Positions 23,509 through 32,371 of a stretch of DNA of 64,000 nt are shown piece after piece. The DNA lies in contig JBLXEV010000002.1 of NCBI GenBank assembly GCA_048262715.1, forward strand, positions 248,001 through 312,000, written 5' to 3'. Every line of letters starts with the position of its first letter. The stretch's first letter is position 1. The notes under the pieces were generated by a model, which had not been told where the DNA came from, did no database searches, and saw only the letters and a program-made list of their open reading frames with translations. This DNA is from Albirhodobacter sp048262715 (GTDB lineage Bacteria > Pseudomonadota > Alphaproteobacteria > Rhodobacterales > Rhodobacteraceae). Position numbers and translations under genes: made by a program.

Positions 23509-24621
23509 ATGACCTCCCATTCCCCCAAAATGATGCGGATCGTGCGGTTGCACGGGCAAAATGATCTGCGGCTGGAACAGGCCCCCGCGCCGGATACGGC
23601 AGGCGCGGGCGAGGTGCTGGTGGCAGTCGCGGCTGTCGGGTTCTGCGGCTCGGATCTGCATTACCATTCGCAAGGGGGGATCGGCACGATCCGTGTGCGC
23701 GAGCCGATCATTCTGGGCCATGAGGCCGCAGGGCGGGTGGTGGCGCTCGGCGCGGGGGTGACATCTGGCGCGGGCGGTGAGGCGCTGGCGGTGGGGGATC
23801 TCGTCGCCCTCAACCCGTCGCACCCTTGTGGGGACTGCCGTTTTTGTGAGGAGGGCAATCCGCATCACTGCCTCCATATGCGTTTCAAAGGCTCGGCGAT
23901 GTTTATGCCGCATGAGCAAGGGTTCATGCGCGATCGCCTGACGATTGGCGCGGCGCAATGCCATAAGATCGCGGATGGTATCCCTGCGGAACATGCCGCC
24001 CTTGCCGAGCCGCTCGCCGTCTGTCGGCGCGCGGTCACGCGGGCGCTTGAGGTCGGCGGGCCGATCACCGGAAAGCGGGTTCTGGTCACGGGCGCGGGGC
24101 CGATTGGGGTTTTGTGCGCGGCGCTGGCGAAGCATTTCGGCGCATCGGAGGTCGTCGTCACGGATCTGCAAGATGCACCGCTTGAGGTCGCCCGCCAGAT
24201 CGGCGCGGACCGTGTGATCAATGTCGGGCGGGATGGGGCCTTGATGGAGGAATACGCGGCTGAGAAGGGCCAGTTCGATCTGGTGTTTGAATGCTCCGCC
24301 GCCGAGCCCGCCCTGCGGATGGCTGTGGCGACCACGCGGCCACTGGGCACCATTGTGCAGGTCGGGGTGATGGGCGATACGCCGCTGCCGTTCAACCTTG
24401 TGGTGGCGAAAGAGATCAACCTGATCGGCACGCATCGCTTTGATAGTGAATTCGCCGAGGCTGTGGCGCTGATTAACGCGCGCGCCTTGGGGGGGGCGGC
24501 AGGGCTCGCCCCGGTGGTGACCCAGATCTTGCCCGTCGTGGCGGCGCTTGAGGCAATTGCCATGGCCTCGGATCGGACCCGCGCTGTCAAAGTGCAATTG
24601 CAGTTTGGGGCAGAATCGTAA
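23509..24621 (+). CDS. Zinc-dependent sugar-acid dehydrogenase (L-idonate/L-gulonate 5-dehydrogenase type)
   Basis: A 370-residue medium-chain dehydrogenase/reductase. The N-terminal GroES-like domain has the catalytic zinc region VGFCGSDLHYHSQGGIG and GHEAAGRV, and the structural zinc loop CGDCRFCEEGNPHHC. The NAD(P)-binding domain has VTGAGPIGVLCAALAKHFGA (about residues 185-205). The closest named family is L-idonate 5-dehydrogenase (IdnD). Next to a mannonate dehydratase, L-gulonate 5-dehydrogenase (giving fructuronate) is an equally good call. The AGGA at the end of the permease gene precedes ATG 23509. A hairpin (24661-24684) follows the stop codon. Confidence 0.85.
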   Translation: MTSHSPKMMRIVRLHGQNDLRLEQAPAPDTAGAGEVLVAVAAVGFCGSDLHYHSQGGIGTIRVREPIILGHEAAGRVVALGAGVTSGAGGEALAVGDLVALNPSHPCGDCRFCEEGNPHHCLHMRFKGSAMFMPHEQGFMRDRLTIGAAQCHKIADGIPAEHAALAEPLAVCRRAVTRALEVGGPITGKRVLVTGAGPIGVLCAALAKHFGASEVVVTDLQDAPLEVARQIGADRVINVGRDGALMEEYAAEKGQFDLVFECSAAEPALRMAVATTRPLGTIVQVGVMGDTPLPFNLVVAKEINLIGTHRFDSEFAEAVALINARALGGAAGLAPVVTQILPVVAALEAIAMASDRTRAVKVQLQFGAES

Positions 24622-24660
24622 GCCGCCCGAAAGGGGTATATAAAATGCAGGATATTCTCT

Positions 24661-24684
24661 GCCCGAAATCACCGGATTTTGGGC
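24661..24684 (+). terminator. Hairpin after the TRAP-dehydrogenase operon
   Basis: A 10-bp stem including one G-T pair, GCCCGAAATC (24661-24670) and GATTTTGGGC (24675-24684), with loop ACCG. No T-tract follows, so it may be a processed 3' end and not a true intrinsic terminator. Confidence 0.4.
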
Positions 24685-24759
24685 GGATAGGCAGCATTTG
24701 AAACAGATTGAACCGGATTTGGTAACATCGTTTTAACGCGCCTCGGGCAGTCTGGCGGG

Positions 24760-24993
24760 ATGAAACACACACATCTCGCGCAAGCGCCCGAAATCTCTCG
24801 CTACTCCAATGCTTGCCTGCTGCTCTGGCGCGCGGCGAAGCTTGGGGTCGTCGTCCAGCATGGCCGGATCAATGGCATGAGTCTCGATGACGAGGCGATG
24901 CTGGATCTTGACTGGGTGGCGGCCAGCATCACCCCGCATCTGAAAAAGGTGGCCTTGGCCTCATCACGCCCCGCGCCGCGTTTGGTGACGTGA
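24760..24993 (+). CDS. Small hypothetical protein, 77 aa
   Basis: No family recognised. The sequence has a plausible globular composition, with a mixed helical start (SRYSNACLLLWRAAKLGVVVQHGRI) and an acidic middle (MSLDDEAMLDLDW). No signal peptide is present. The ATG at 24760 is preceded by GGCGGG, a weak ribosome-binding site. It converges on the glucosylglycerate operon, whose last stop is only 11 bp beyond. It could be a chance frame, but its codon use resembles that of the neighbours. Confidence 0.4.
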   Translation: MKHTHLAQAPEISRYSNACLLLWRAAKLGVVVQHGRINGMSLDDEAMLDLDWVAASITPHLKKVALASSRPAPRLVT

Positions 24994-25003
24994 GGCGCGC
25001 AGG

Positions 25004-26221
25004 CTACGCTTCCGCCATATCCTCCGCCACAGCCTGCGCGAGACGCGGCAGCAGATCGACATCGGCGGCCTGCACGCGGCTCCAATTCGGAATGAAAGGG
25101 GTCTCCATCGGGTTCTCAAGGAAGATATTGCCCGCCTCGACGATATTGCGCGCAAACAGCTCCACCGTGCGCTCCTCCACATGGCGATCAACGGTCAGCC
25201 CGTTCATCCGCGCATCGTTATAATACATCTCCATCAGATCGAGCGCGGTGCGGAAATAGGTGGCTTTCAGGGTGCGGAAGGTCTCGTTCGAGAACACAAC
25301 CCCATCCGTCGCCAGTTTGCGAAAAATCGCCTTTGCGATATCTGTGGACATCCGCGAGAGGCCCGTTGACGCATCTTCTTCCGAGACCGGCTGATGCTTA
25401 TGGTCGTAGCGATCTGATATATCCACCTGCGCCACCGCATTGCGCGAGAGGTTGCGCCAGACCTCGGAGAGCACGCCAATCTCCAGCCCCCAGTCGGAGG
25501 GGATCCGCATATCGGGCACGATTGCGGTACGCATCGCAAATTCGCCCGCGAGCGGATAGCGGAAGGCGTGGAGGTAATCGAGGTAATCATGCTGCCCGCA
25601 GACTTTTGAAAGCGCGAGCAAGAGCGGTGTTACCAGCAGGCGCGTCACCCGGCCATTGAGTTTGCCATCCGCAATCCTCGGGTAGTATCCCTTTGAAAAC
25701 TGGTAGGGAAATCCGGGATGAACGACCGGATAGACCAGCCGCACCAGCATTTCGCGCGTGTAGGTTTTAATATCGCAATCATGCAGCGCGATGACATCCG
25801 AATTGCGTGAGGCTAGCGCGAACCCCATGCAAAACCACACATTGCGGCCCTTGCCTGCCTCGGACGGCGAGAGCCCTGCGGCTTGCAGATCCTCATCAAT
25901 CGCGCGCAGCCGTGGCCCGTCATTCCACAGCACATCATGGCGCTGTGGCAGCACGGAAAAATACTGTTTTGCGTGCTGGTATTGCGCGGCATCGGCGCGG
26001 TCCAAGCCGATCACGATATGGTTGAGGAATTTCGCGCCTTTGAGTTCTTCGACAATCCCCGCCAGCGCATCGGTTTCCAACTCGGAATACAGCGATGGCA
26101 GGATCAGCGTCGTGCGGCGGGTTTCAGCCATCACTTCGAGCTTGCGCTCCAGATCATGCGGATCGGCGTGGTTCAGCGCGTGCAATGTGGCAACGCTGCC
26201 GTTTTGGTGGAAATCGGCCAT
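25004..26221 (-). CDS. gpgS: Glucosyl-3-phosphoglycerate synthase (GT81)
   Basis: A 405-residue retaining glycosyltransferase. It should transfer glucose from a nucleotide sugar (UDP- or GDP-glucose) to 3-phosphoglycerate, the first step to glucosylglycerate. The N-terminal half has the GT-A fold, with LILPSLYSELETD and the metal-binding DCD in IALHDCDIKTYTREML (about residues 145-160). GYYPRIADGKLNGRVTRLLVTPLL and FRYPLAGEFAMR are typical of GpgS enzymes. AGGAGG lies close before the ATG. The gene is last in a three-gene operon with its phosphatase and a phosphorylase, 9 bp after the phosphatase stop. Confidence 0.9.
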   Translation of the reverse strand: MADFHQNGSVATLHALNHADPHDLERKLEVMAETRRTTLILPSLYSELETDALAGIVEELKGAKFLNHIVIGLDRADAAQYQHAKQYFSVLPQRHDVLWNDGPRLRAIDEDLQAAGLSPSEAGKGRNVWFCMGFALASRNSDVIALHDCDIKTYTREMLVRLVYPVVHPGFPYQFSKGYYPRIADGKLNGRVTRLLVTPLLLALSKVCGQHDYLDYLHAFRYPLAGEFAMRTAIVPDMRIPSDWGLEIGVLSEVWRNLSRNAVAQVDISDRYDHKHQPVSEEDASTGLSRMSTDIAKAIFRKLATDGVVFSNETFRTLKATYFRTALDLMEMYYNDARMNGLTVDRHVEERTVELFARNIVEAGNIFLENPMETPFIPNWSRVQAADVDLLPRLAQAVAEDMAEA

Positions 26222-26230
26222 ATCAGCCTC

Positions 26231-27019
26231 CTAATCGTTGAGCTGCGCGAGATGCGCGAGCACGGAAATTGCCCATCCTTCTGGGCCAGCCTTCGGCGCG
26301 CGCAACAGATTGGGCGCAGCGGTCTCGGTCAGGCCGGAATGGGCGGGGTTTGGGATGATCACGCCCATATCGCAGGCCATGAGCATCGCGAGGTCATTGG
26401 GCGCATCCCCCAGCGCCATCGTGCGGGCGTGCGGCGCGAGTTGGGCGGTGAGCGACGCGATTTGATCGGCCTTGGTTGCGCCTTTGGACAGGGTGAGAAA
26501 CCGCCCGCCTTGCGTGGCAGAGAGGCCGAACTTGGTGAGGGCAGATAGGAACGCGGCGCGGGCCTCGGCATCGCCGGAAAAGGTTCCGGGCTCGGAGAAT
26601 TGGCGTGCCTTGGCAGAGGCCGCATCCTCAAGGGAAAGCCCCGTAAGCCGCCCCACGCCTGCTGAATCCAGATCGCCAAAGCCTTGAAACTGCGCGCGAA
26701 GATCGGGATCGAGACGCGTCAGCGCCGCGCGAATTTCCAGATAGTCCCCATGGTCAAGCGCCTGCGGATCGGCGCCCGCTGCCAGAACCCCCGCGCCATT
26801 TTCCACAATCGCAGGGCAATGCGAAAACCCCATAGCCGCGCGCAGGGGGGCGATCTCCAACGCGGTCTTGGAGGAGGCGAAAACCAGTGGAATGCTTTGC
26901 GCGCGCAGGGCCGCCAGCGCGGGTTCCGCCGCTGCCCATGAATAGGTTTCGTGATCAAGCAGCGTCCCATCGAGATCGGAAAACACGATCAGAGGCACGT
27001 CCTTTTCCAGCGATATCAT
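26231..27019 (-). CDS. HAD-family glucosyl/mannosyl-3-phosphoglycerate phosphatase
   Basis: A 262-residue HAD phosphatase. The nucleophile motif is FSDLDGTLLDHE (about residues 12-23), the second motif has FASSK, and motifs III and IV are KADQ and ALGDAPNDLAML. The cap and length match the mannosyl-3-phosphoglycerate phosphatase family. Next to GpgS it most likely removes phosphate from glucosyl-3-phosphoglycerate to give glucosylglycerate. The start at 27019 overlaps the stop of the phosphorylase gene (ATGA), which argues against a longer version of the reading frame. Confidence 0.88.
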   Translation of the reverse strand: MISLEKDVPLIVFSDLDGTLLDHETYSWAAAEPALAALRAQSIPLVFASSKTALEIAPLRAAMGFSHCPAIVENGAGVLAAGADPQALDHGDYLEIRAALTRLDPDLRAQFQGFGDLDSAGVGRLTGLSLEDAASAKARQFSEPGTFSGDAEARAAFLSALTKFGLSATQGGRFLTLSKGATKADQIASLTAQLAPHARTMALGDAPNDLAMLMACDMGVIIPNPAHSGLTETAAPNLLRAPKAGPEGWAISVLAHLAQLND

Positions 27020-28818
27020 TGCGTTACCCGATTGCTGATCCAACGAGTTTGATAGGGGGCGAGGGTGATTTCGCCGCCACTCGCCGAGATCGCCTCGCCG
27101 CTCAACAGATCGGCCCAAACGCTACTCTCAATCAGGTTCAGGCTCATCGCGGGCAGGGTGATGTCGCGCGCGGTAAGGTTTGAGAGGGCGAAGATCGACT
27201 GGCTCCGATCCGCCGATTGCCGCCAGAACCCGAAGATTCCATCGTCCAGTTGCAACGTGAATTGCGTCGCATTGGGGTGAAAGGCGGGCTGGGCCGCGCG
27301 GATTATCATCATCCGTTTCAACGCGTTAAATACGATGGAGCGGGAGCTGCGCGGGTCTTTCAATTCGGCCCGAAGGCGCGGATACTCCAGCCGCGCGCGG
27401 TTGATCGCACGGTTGTAGCCCATCCGCTCGACGCCTTCCAAATCATTGGGCGTGGCGAGCAGCGAATGGATATAGAAGCCCGGAATGCCCTCAAGCCCCA
27501 TCGCGATCGCTTGCGAACACAGGAACCGCGGGATTTGCAGCCCGTCTTCCCCTTGCAGCGTGCCCTTGAGCGCATCGAACAGCGCTACATTCAACTCGTA
27601 GGGTTTGCGCGTGCCGTCTGGCAGCGAGCGCAGGCTGACTTTGCCGCCAAACTCTTGGACGGTCTCGATTACCTGCGCGAGCTCCTCCTCGGGGATCAAC
27701 CCCTCGGCGGGGCGCAGCCCGATCCCGTCATGCGAGGCGGTAAAGTTGAAATAGGTGCAGCCCCATTGCGCGGGCGGCATCGCCATTTGCCACGCTTTGA
27801 GGGCCCGCGCCGTGCCAAAGATCAACGCATGCAAGATCAAAGGCGGCAGCGGGAAGTTATAGACCACATGCGCCTCGTTGCGATTGCCAAAATAGCTCAG
27901 ATTTTCGGCATTGGGCACATTGGTTTCGGTGATCAGCGTCAGCACCTCCACCGCGTAATCCGCGAGCAGACGGAAAAGCCGCACGATCTCATGGGTTTGT
28001 CGCAGGTGAATGCTGGGCGTGCCGGGTTCCTTCCAAACAAAGGCCACCGCATCGAGGCGCAAGGTGCGCACGCCGTGATCGATATGCGCGCGCAGGATCG
28101 CCACAAAGGCCAGTAGCACTTCGGGGTTCGAGAAATCAAAATCGACCTGATCATGCGAGAAGGTGCACCACAGATGCTTGACCCCGTTTGCGGTCTCCAC
28201 CCGCCGCAGCAAATCATGCGCGCGCGGGCGCACGACGGCGGAGAGATCGGCGGAAGGGTCCGCCTCGAAATAGAATTTATCATAAGGCGCATGGCCTTGC
28301 AGGTAATCGGCAAACCATTGCGCGCCGGAAGAGCCGTGGTTGAGCACCAGATCCGACATCAGGGTGAACCGCTCTGCGATCCGCTCCACATCCGCCCAAT
28401 CGCCCAGTGCCGAATTCACCGCGAGATAATCGGTCACCGCGAAACCGTCATCGGAGGTGAAGGGGAAATAGGGCAGGATATGCAGGCCGGTGAACGTATC
28501 GGCCAGTTGGGTCTCCGCAAAATCGCGTAGCAGATCCAAGGGTTTATGCGCGCCGTCCTCAATCGTATTGCCATAGGTGATGACATAGGCGCTGCGCTGA
28601 TCCCATGGTGGGCGCTCCAGCGGGCGCGGGCGGCCGCGCGTCGGGGTGGCATCGGGCCAGAAGGTGGTCAGAAGCCTGTTGGTCAGCGCCTGCGCATTGG
28701 CGTCAGGGTAGAGCGAGGCGAGATATTGCGCGACGCCCTCGCGCAGTTTTTTCGGAAAGTCTTTCGGGCGGGCGCTCAATGCGTCTTGCGGCGCGGCGCT
28801 GGGGACAGGCTGTGTCAT
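27016..28818 (-). CDS. Glucosylglycerate phosphorylase-like GH13_18 enzyme
   Basis: A 600-residue glycoside hydrolase family 13 enzyme of the sucrose-phosphorylase subfamily. The barrel motifs are visible: the region I-like LMSDLVLNHGS, the nucleophile in LRLDAVAFVWKE (about residue 250), the acid/base in LITETNVPN and the transition-state aspartate in TASHDGIG. Members of this subfamily encoded with GpgS phosphorolyse 2-O-glucosylglycerate, and that substrate is preferred here from context; sucrose or glucosylglycerol remain possible. It is the first gene of the operon, so the cell would co-express synthesis and breakdown of the same solute. Confidence 0.85.
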   Translation of the reverse strand: MTQPVPSAAPQDALSARPKDFPKKLREGVAQYLASLYPDANAQALTNRLLTTFWPDATPTRGRPRPLERPPWDQRSAYVITYGNTIEDGAHKPLDLLRDFAETQLADTFTGLHILPYFPFTSDDGFAVTDYLAVNSALGDWADVERIAERFTLMSDLVLNHGSSGAQWFADYLQGHAPYDKFYFEADPSADLSAVVRPRAHDLLRRVETANGVKHLWCTFSHDQVDFDFSNPEVLLAFVAILRAHIDHGVRTLRLDAVAFVWKEPGTPSIHLRQTHEIVRLFRLLADYAVEVLTLITETNVPNAENLSYFGNRNEAHVVYNFPLPPLILHALIFGTARALKAWQMAMPPAQWGCTYFNFTASHDGIGLRPAEGLIPEEELAQVIETVQEFGGKVSLRSLPDGTRKPYELNVALFDALKGTLQGEDGLQIPRFLCSQAIAMGLEGIPGFYIHSLLATPNDLEGVERMGYNRAINRARLEYPRLRAELKDPRSSRSIVFNALKRMMIIRAAQPAFHPNATQFTLQLDDGIFGFWRQSADRSQSIFALSNLTARDITLPAMSLNLIESSVWADLLSGEAISASGGEITLAPYQTRWISNRVTQ

Positions 28819-28958
28819 AGGGCAATGCTGGGGCGGGCAGGCGGGGCCGACAAGGATCGCAGGCGGAGCGCGGGGCAGATCAGCGGGCCGGTCGCAATTA
28901 TCGCCTAATATTTAAGCGCCTTGCCCATCCGGCGCGCATTTCGCGCGCGTTGATGGGG

Positions 28959-29855
28959 TTATTCTGGGGGCATAGCCCGCCCGTCCAGCAGGAAGCCGCG
29001 CAGGAGCTCCACCTCGGGGCGCAACTCCCGCGCGGGGGTGATCAGCGTGTAATCCTCGCCCGTCCTCAATCCGCGCGGGCTGGCGCGGCGCAGCGTGCCG
29101 CGCGAAAGCTCGTCGCGCACCAGAACCTCCGGCACGATGCCGATCCCTATGCCCGCGATTGCCATATCAATCACCATATCGAAATGATCCGCCCGCGCGC
29201 CGCGCAAAAGCTGGCGCGGATCAATCTGCGCGCTGGCGAACCAATCGAGCCAGAGCGTCGGGCGGGTGGATTGTTGCAACAGCGGCAGGCCCAGCATATC
29301 TTGCGTGGTGAGGGCATCGCGCGCCCCGATAAGCTGCGGCGCCGCAATAGTGATCAGCTCTTCCGTCAGCAGGATCTCCCCCCGCGCCCCTGCGGGTTCA
29401 TGCGTTTTTCGCATGATGGCGAGGTCAATTGCATCCTGCGTGAAATCGATCCTCTCCAGTCTGACTTGCAGATCGAAGCTCAGGCCCGGTGTGGTGGCGG
29501 TGATGGCCGCGAGGCGTGGCATCAGCCAGCGCCGCCCGAAGGAGGGCAGGGTGGCGATACGGATCACCGAGCTATCGCCGCCAAAGGCCATCACACTCAT
29601 CGCGGCCTCATCAAGCCCCGCTAAAATCGCCTTGGCGCGAGGCAAAAATGCGTGACCTGCGGGGGCGAGCGAGAGCCGTTGCCGCGCGCGGTGGAACAGC
29701 GCGACGCCCAGACGCTCCTCCAGCGAGGCCAGCGCACGGCTGATCGCGCTTTGCGTCAGGTTGAGGTCTTCGGCGGCAAGGGTTGTCGTGCCGAGACGTG
29801 CGCAGGCGGTGAAAGCCTGCAACTCGCCAATTTTCGGGATATGGGCTTTGCGCAT
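28959..29855 (-). CDS. LysR-family regulator, GcdR-like
   Basis: A 298-residue LysR-type regulator. The N-terminal helix-turn-helix (about residues 8-67) contains TTTLAAEDLNLTQSAISRALASLEERLGVALFHR. The C-terminal part is a LysR substrate-binding domain, with features resembling the GcvA subgroup. It is divergent from glutaryl-CoA dehydrogenase and a CoA transferase, an arrangement known for the glutarate regulator GcdR. A perfect LysR box (29864-29882) lies just upstream of its own start codon, so autoregulation is likely. Confidence 0.9.
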   Translation of the reverse strand: MRKAHIPKIGELQAFTACARLGTTTLAAEDLNLTQSAISRALASLEERLGVALFHRARQRLSLAPAGHAFLPRAKAILAGLDEAAMSVMAFGGDSSVIRIATLPSFGRRWLMPRLAAITATTPGLSFDLQVRLERIDFTQDAIDLAIMRKTHEPAGARGEILLTEELITIAAPQLIGARDALTTQDMLGLPLLQQSTRPTLWLDWFASAQIDPRQLLRGARADHFDMVIDMAIAGIGIGIVPEVLVRDELSRGTLRRASPRGLRTGEDYTLITPARELRPEVELLRGFLLDGRAMPPE

Positions 29856-29863
29856 CCGCCACC

Positions 29864-29882
29864 TTATGCGTTTTTCTCATAA
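29864..29882. promoter_or_regulatory. LysR-type operator
   Basis: TTATG-N9-CATAA is a perfect inverted repeat and fits the T-N11-A rule for LysR proteins. It is 9 bp from the lysR start and 73 bp from the gcdH start. Confidence 0.7.
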
Positions 29883-29954
29883 TATGCGCAGATTTTGTTG
29901 TTAGGCAAGCGCAGGCTGCCGCGCTAGGGTGAGGCACCTTAAAGGAGAGAGCAG

Positions 29955-31157
29955 ATGAGTGCGCATGATCGCCCCGAAATGAGCCGTTTTGACTGGCAAG
30001 ATCCGTTGCAATTGGCGGGTCAGTTGAGCGAAGACGAGCGGATGATCGCGGAGTCTGCGCGCGCCTTCGCATCTGCGCATCTCGCCCCGAACGTGGCAGA
30101 TGCCTTCCTCACCGAGACGACCGATACCGGGATTTTCCGCGCCATGGGGGCGCAAGGGCTGCTCGGCGTCACCGTCTCCGAGGAATATGGCGGGATCGGC
30201 GCGAGCTATGTCAGCTACGGCCTTGTGGCACGCGAGGTCGAGCGTATCGACAGCGGCTATCGCTCGATGATGTCGGTGCAAAGCTCGCTCGTGATCTATC
30301 CGATCTATAGCTACGGCTCGGAAGCGCAAAAACGCAAATACCTGCCCAAGCTGATCTCCGGCGAATGGATCGGCTGCTTTGGCCTGACCGAGCCGGAAGC
30401 AGGCTCCGACCCTGCAGGGATGAAAACCCGTGCCGAGAAAACCGCCACCGGATACCGCCTCAACGGCGCGAAAATGTGGATCACCAATGCGCCGATCGCG
30501 GATGTCTTCGTCGTCTGGGCGAAATCGGAAGCGCATGGCGGGAAAATTCGCGGTTTTGTGCTCGAAAAGGGCATGAAAGGTCTCACGGCACCGAAGATCG
30601 AAGGCAAGCTCTCGCTTCGGGCTTCGGTGACCGGTGAGATTTCGATGGTCGATGTGGAGGTCTCCGAGGAGGCTCTGCTGCCCAATGTCGAGGGGCTGAA
30701 AGGGCCGTTCGGTTGCCTCAATCGCGCGCGCTATGGTATCGCGTGGGGTGTTATGGGGGCGGCGGAAGATTGCTGGTTTGCGGCCCGCGATTACGGGATG
30801 GATCGCAAGCAATTCGGCAAGCCATTGGCAGGCATGCAACTGTTCCAAAAGAAGCTCGCCGATGCTCAGACCGAAATCGCGCTGGGGCTGCAAGCCGCGT
30901 TGCAGGTGGGCCGTCTGATGGATGAGGGCAAAGCGGCCGCCGAGATGATCTCGCTGATCAAGCGCAACAACTGCGGCAAGGCGCTCGATATCGCCCGCGC
31001 CGCGCGCGATATGCACGGCGGCAACGGCATTCAAGTTGGCTACCGCGTGATGCGCCATGCGATGAACCTCGAGACGGTGAACACCTATGAGGGCACCCAT
31101 GATGTGCACGCGCTCATTTTGGGCCGTGCGCAGACCGGACTTCAGGCGTTCTTCTGA
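29955..31157 (+). CDS. gcdH: Glutaryl-CoA dehydrogenase
   Basis: A 400-residue acyl-CoA dehydrogenase that oxidises and decarboxylates glutaryl-CoA to crotonyl-CoA, passing electrons to ETF. Family signatures include FGLTEPEAGSDPAGM (about residues 140-155), the MWITNAPIADVFVVWAK strand and the C-terminal MHGGNGIQ segment. The catalytic glutamate is in NTYEGTHDVHALILGRAQTG, the ending characteristic of GcdH. The N-terminal FDWQDPLQL is also typical. AAAGGAGAG precedes the ATG. The stop overlaps the start of the CoA transferase gene by one base. Confidence 0.94.
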   Translation: MSAHDRPEMSRFDWQDPLQLAGQLSEDERMIAESARAFASAHLAPNVADAFLTETTDTGIFRAMGAQGLLGVTVSEEYGGIGASYVSYGLVAREVERIDSGYRSMMSVQSSLVIYPIYSYGSEAQKRKYLPKLISGEWIGCFGLTEPEAGSDPAGMKTRAEKTATGYRLNGAKMWITNAPIADVFVVWAKSEAHGGKIRGFVLEKGMKGLTAPKIEGKLSLRASVTGEISMVDVEVSEEALLPNVEGLKGPFGCLNRARYGIAWGVMGAAEDCWFAARDYGMDRKQFGKPLAGMQLFQKKLADAQTEIALGLQAALQVGRLMDEGKAAAEMISLIKRNNCGKALDIARAARDMHGGNGIQVGYRVMRHAMNLETVNTYEGTHDVHALILGRAQTGLQAFF

Positions 31158-32305
31158 TGGCAGCCTTCTCTAGGGAAAGCGCGCAGGGGGAAGGCCCTCT
31201 GCGCGGGATCAAGGTCGTGGAGCTCGCACGGATTTTGGCGGGCCCATGGGCGGGGCAGACTTTGGCCGATCTGGGCGCCGAGGTGATCAAGGTCGAGGCT
31301 CCGGAGGGCGATGATACCCGCCGCTGGGGCCCGCCGTTTCTCGATGTCGAGGGCGAGCGCGTCGCCGCCTATTTCCACGCCACCAATCGCGGCAAAAAAT
31401 CCGTCACGGCGGATTTTCGCAAGCCGGAGGATCTGGCGCGGGTCAAAGCGCTGATCGCCGAGGCAGATGTGCTGATCGAGAATTTTAAGGTCGGTGGGCT
31501 GGCGCGCTATGGGCTGGACTATCCGAGCCTCTCGGCGCTGAACCCGCGATTGGTCTATTGCTCGATCACGGGCTTTGGCCAAACCGGCCCCTATGCCAGC
31601 CGCGCGGGCTATGACTTTCTGATTCAGGGCATGGCGGGCTGGATGGATCTGACCGGATCGCCTGAGGGTGAGGGCCAGAAGGTCGGCGTCGCCTTCGCTG
31701 ATCTGTTCACGGGGCTTTACTCGGTGATTGCGGTGCAGGCGGCTTTGACGGCGCGCGCGCAGACAGGGCGCGGGCAACATATTGATATGTCGCTGTTTGA
31801 TTGCGCCACCGCCGTTCTCGCCAATCAGGGGATGAACTATCTGGTAAGCGGCAAAAGCCCGAAACGCATGGGCAATGCGCATCCCAATATCGTGCCCTAT
31901 CAAGTGTTTGACTGCGCCGATGGGGCGATCATTCTGGCGGTTGGGAATGATGGGCAATTCGCGCGGTTCTGCACCGTGGCGGGGATCGCGCCCGCACCGG
32001 ATTGGGCCACGAATGAGGGCCGCGTCGCAGACCGTGTCGCCCTCAGCGCGGTGATCACGGCGCGGTTGGGAATGATGGCGCGCGGCCCTCTCTTGGCCGA
32101 GCTGGAATCTATGGGTGTTCCAGCAGGGCCGATCAACTCCGTCGCGCAAGTGTTTGAAGATCAACAAGTTCTCCACCGCGGAATGCGGGTTGAGGCCGAT
32201 GGTGTCGTAGGGATTTCGTCGCCTATGCGTTTTTCGGATACGCCTGTCGTCGCCCCGAAACGCGCGCCGAAACTGGGCGAGGATCAGGCCGTGCAGAAAC
32301 CGTGA
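31157..32305 (+). CDS. CaiB/BaiF family (class III) CoA transferase, probable glutarate CoA-transferase
   Basis: A 382-residue class III CoA transferase. The N-terminus has GIKVVELARILAGPWAGQTLADLGAEVIKVE, and the family aspartate is in GYDFLIQGMAGWMDLTG (about residue 155). LFTGLYSVIAVQAAL is also characteristic. It starts within the last base of gcdH, so the two are translationally coupled. With gcdH and a LysR regulator, the likely substrate is glutarate, activated by CoA transfer (for example from succinyl-CoA) before GcdH acts. Confidence 0.9.
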   Translation: MAAFSRESAQGEGPLRGIKVVELARILAGPWAGQTLADLGAEVIKVEAPEGDDTRRWGPPFLDVEGERVAAYFHATNRGKKSVTADFRKPEDLARVKALIAEADVLIENFKVGGLARYGLDYPSLSALNPRLVYCSITGFGQTGPYASRAGYDFLIQGMAGWMDLTGSPEGEGQKVGVAFADLFTGLYSVIAVQAALTARAQTGRGQHIDMSLFDCATAVLANQGMNYLVSGKSPKRMGNAHPNIVPYQVFDCADGAIILAVGNDGQFARFCTVAGIAPAPDWATNEGRVADRVALSAVITARLGMMARGPLLAELESMGVPAGPINSVAQVFEDQQVLHRGMRVEADGVVGISSPMRFSDTPVVAPKRAPKLGEDQAVQKP

Positions 32306-32371
32306 TGCAGCCCGCGCTTGACCGCGCCGCTCGCCCGCGCGACATAGGGCGGGTAGCTTCGGGAGATGAGA

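Noticed and set aside
24760..24993. Considered as a riboregulated leader or antitoxin
   Set aside because: No toxin partner, no second small gene and no leader-peptide features are visible. It is kept only as a low-confidence hypothetical gene.
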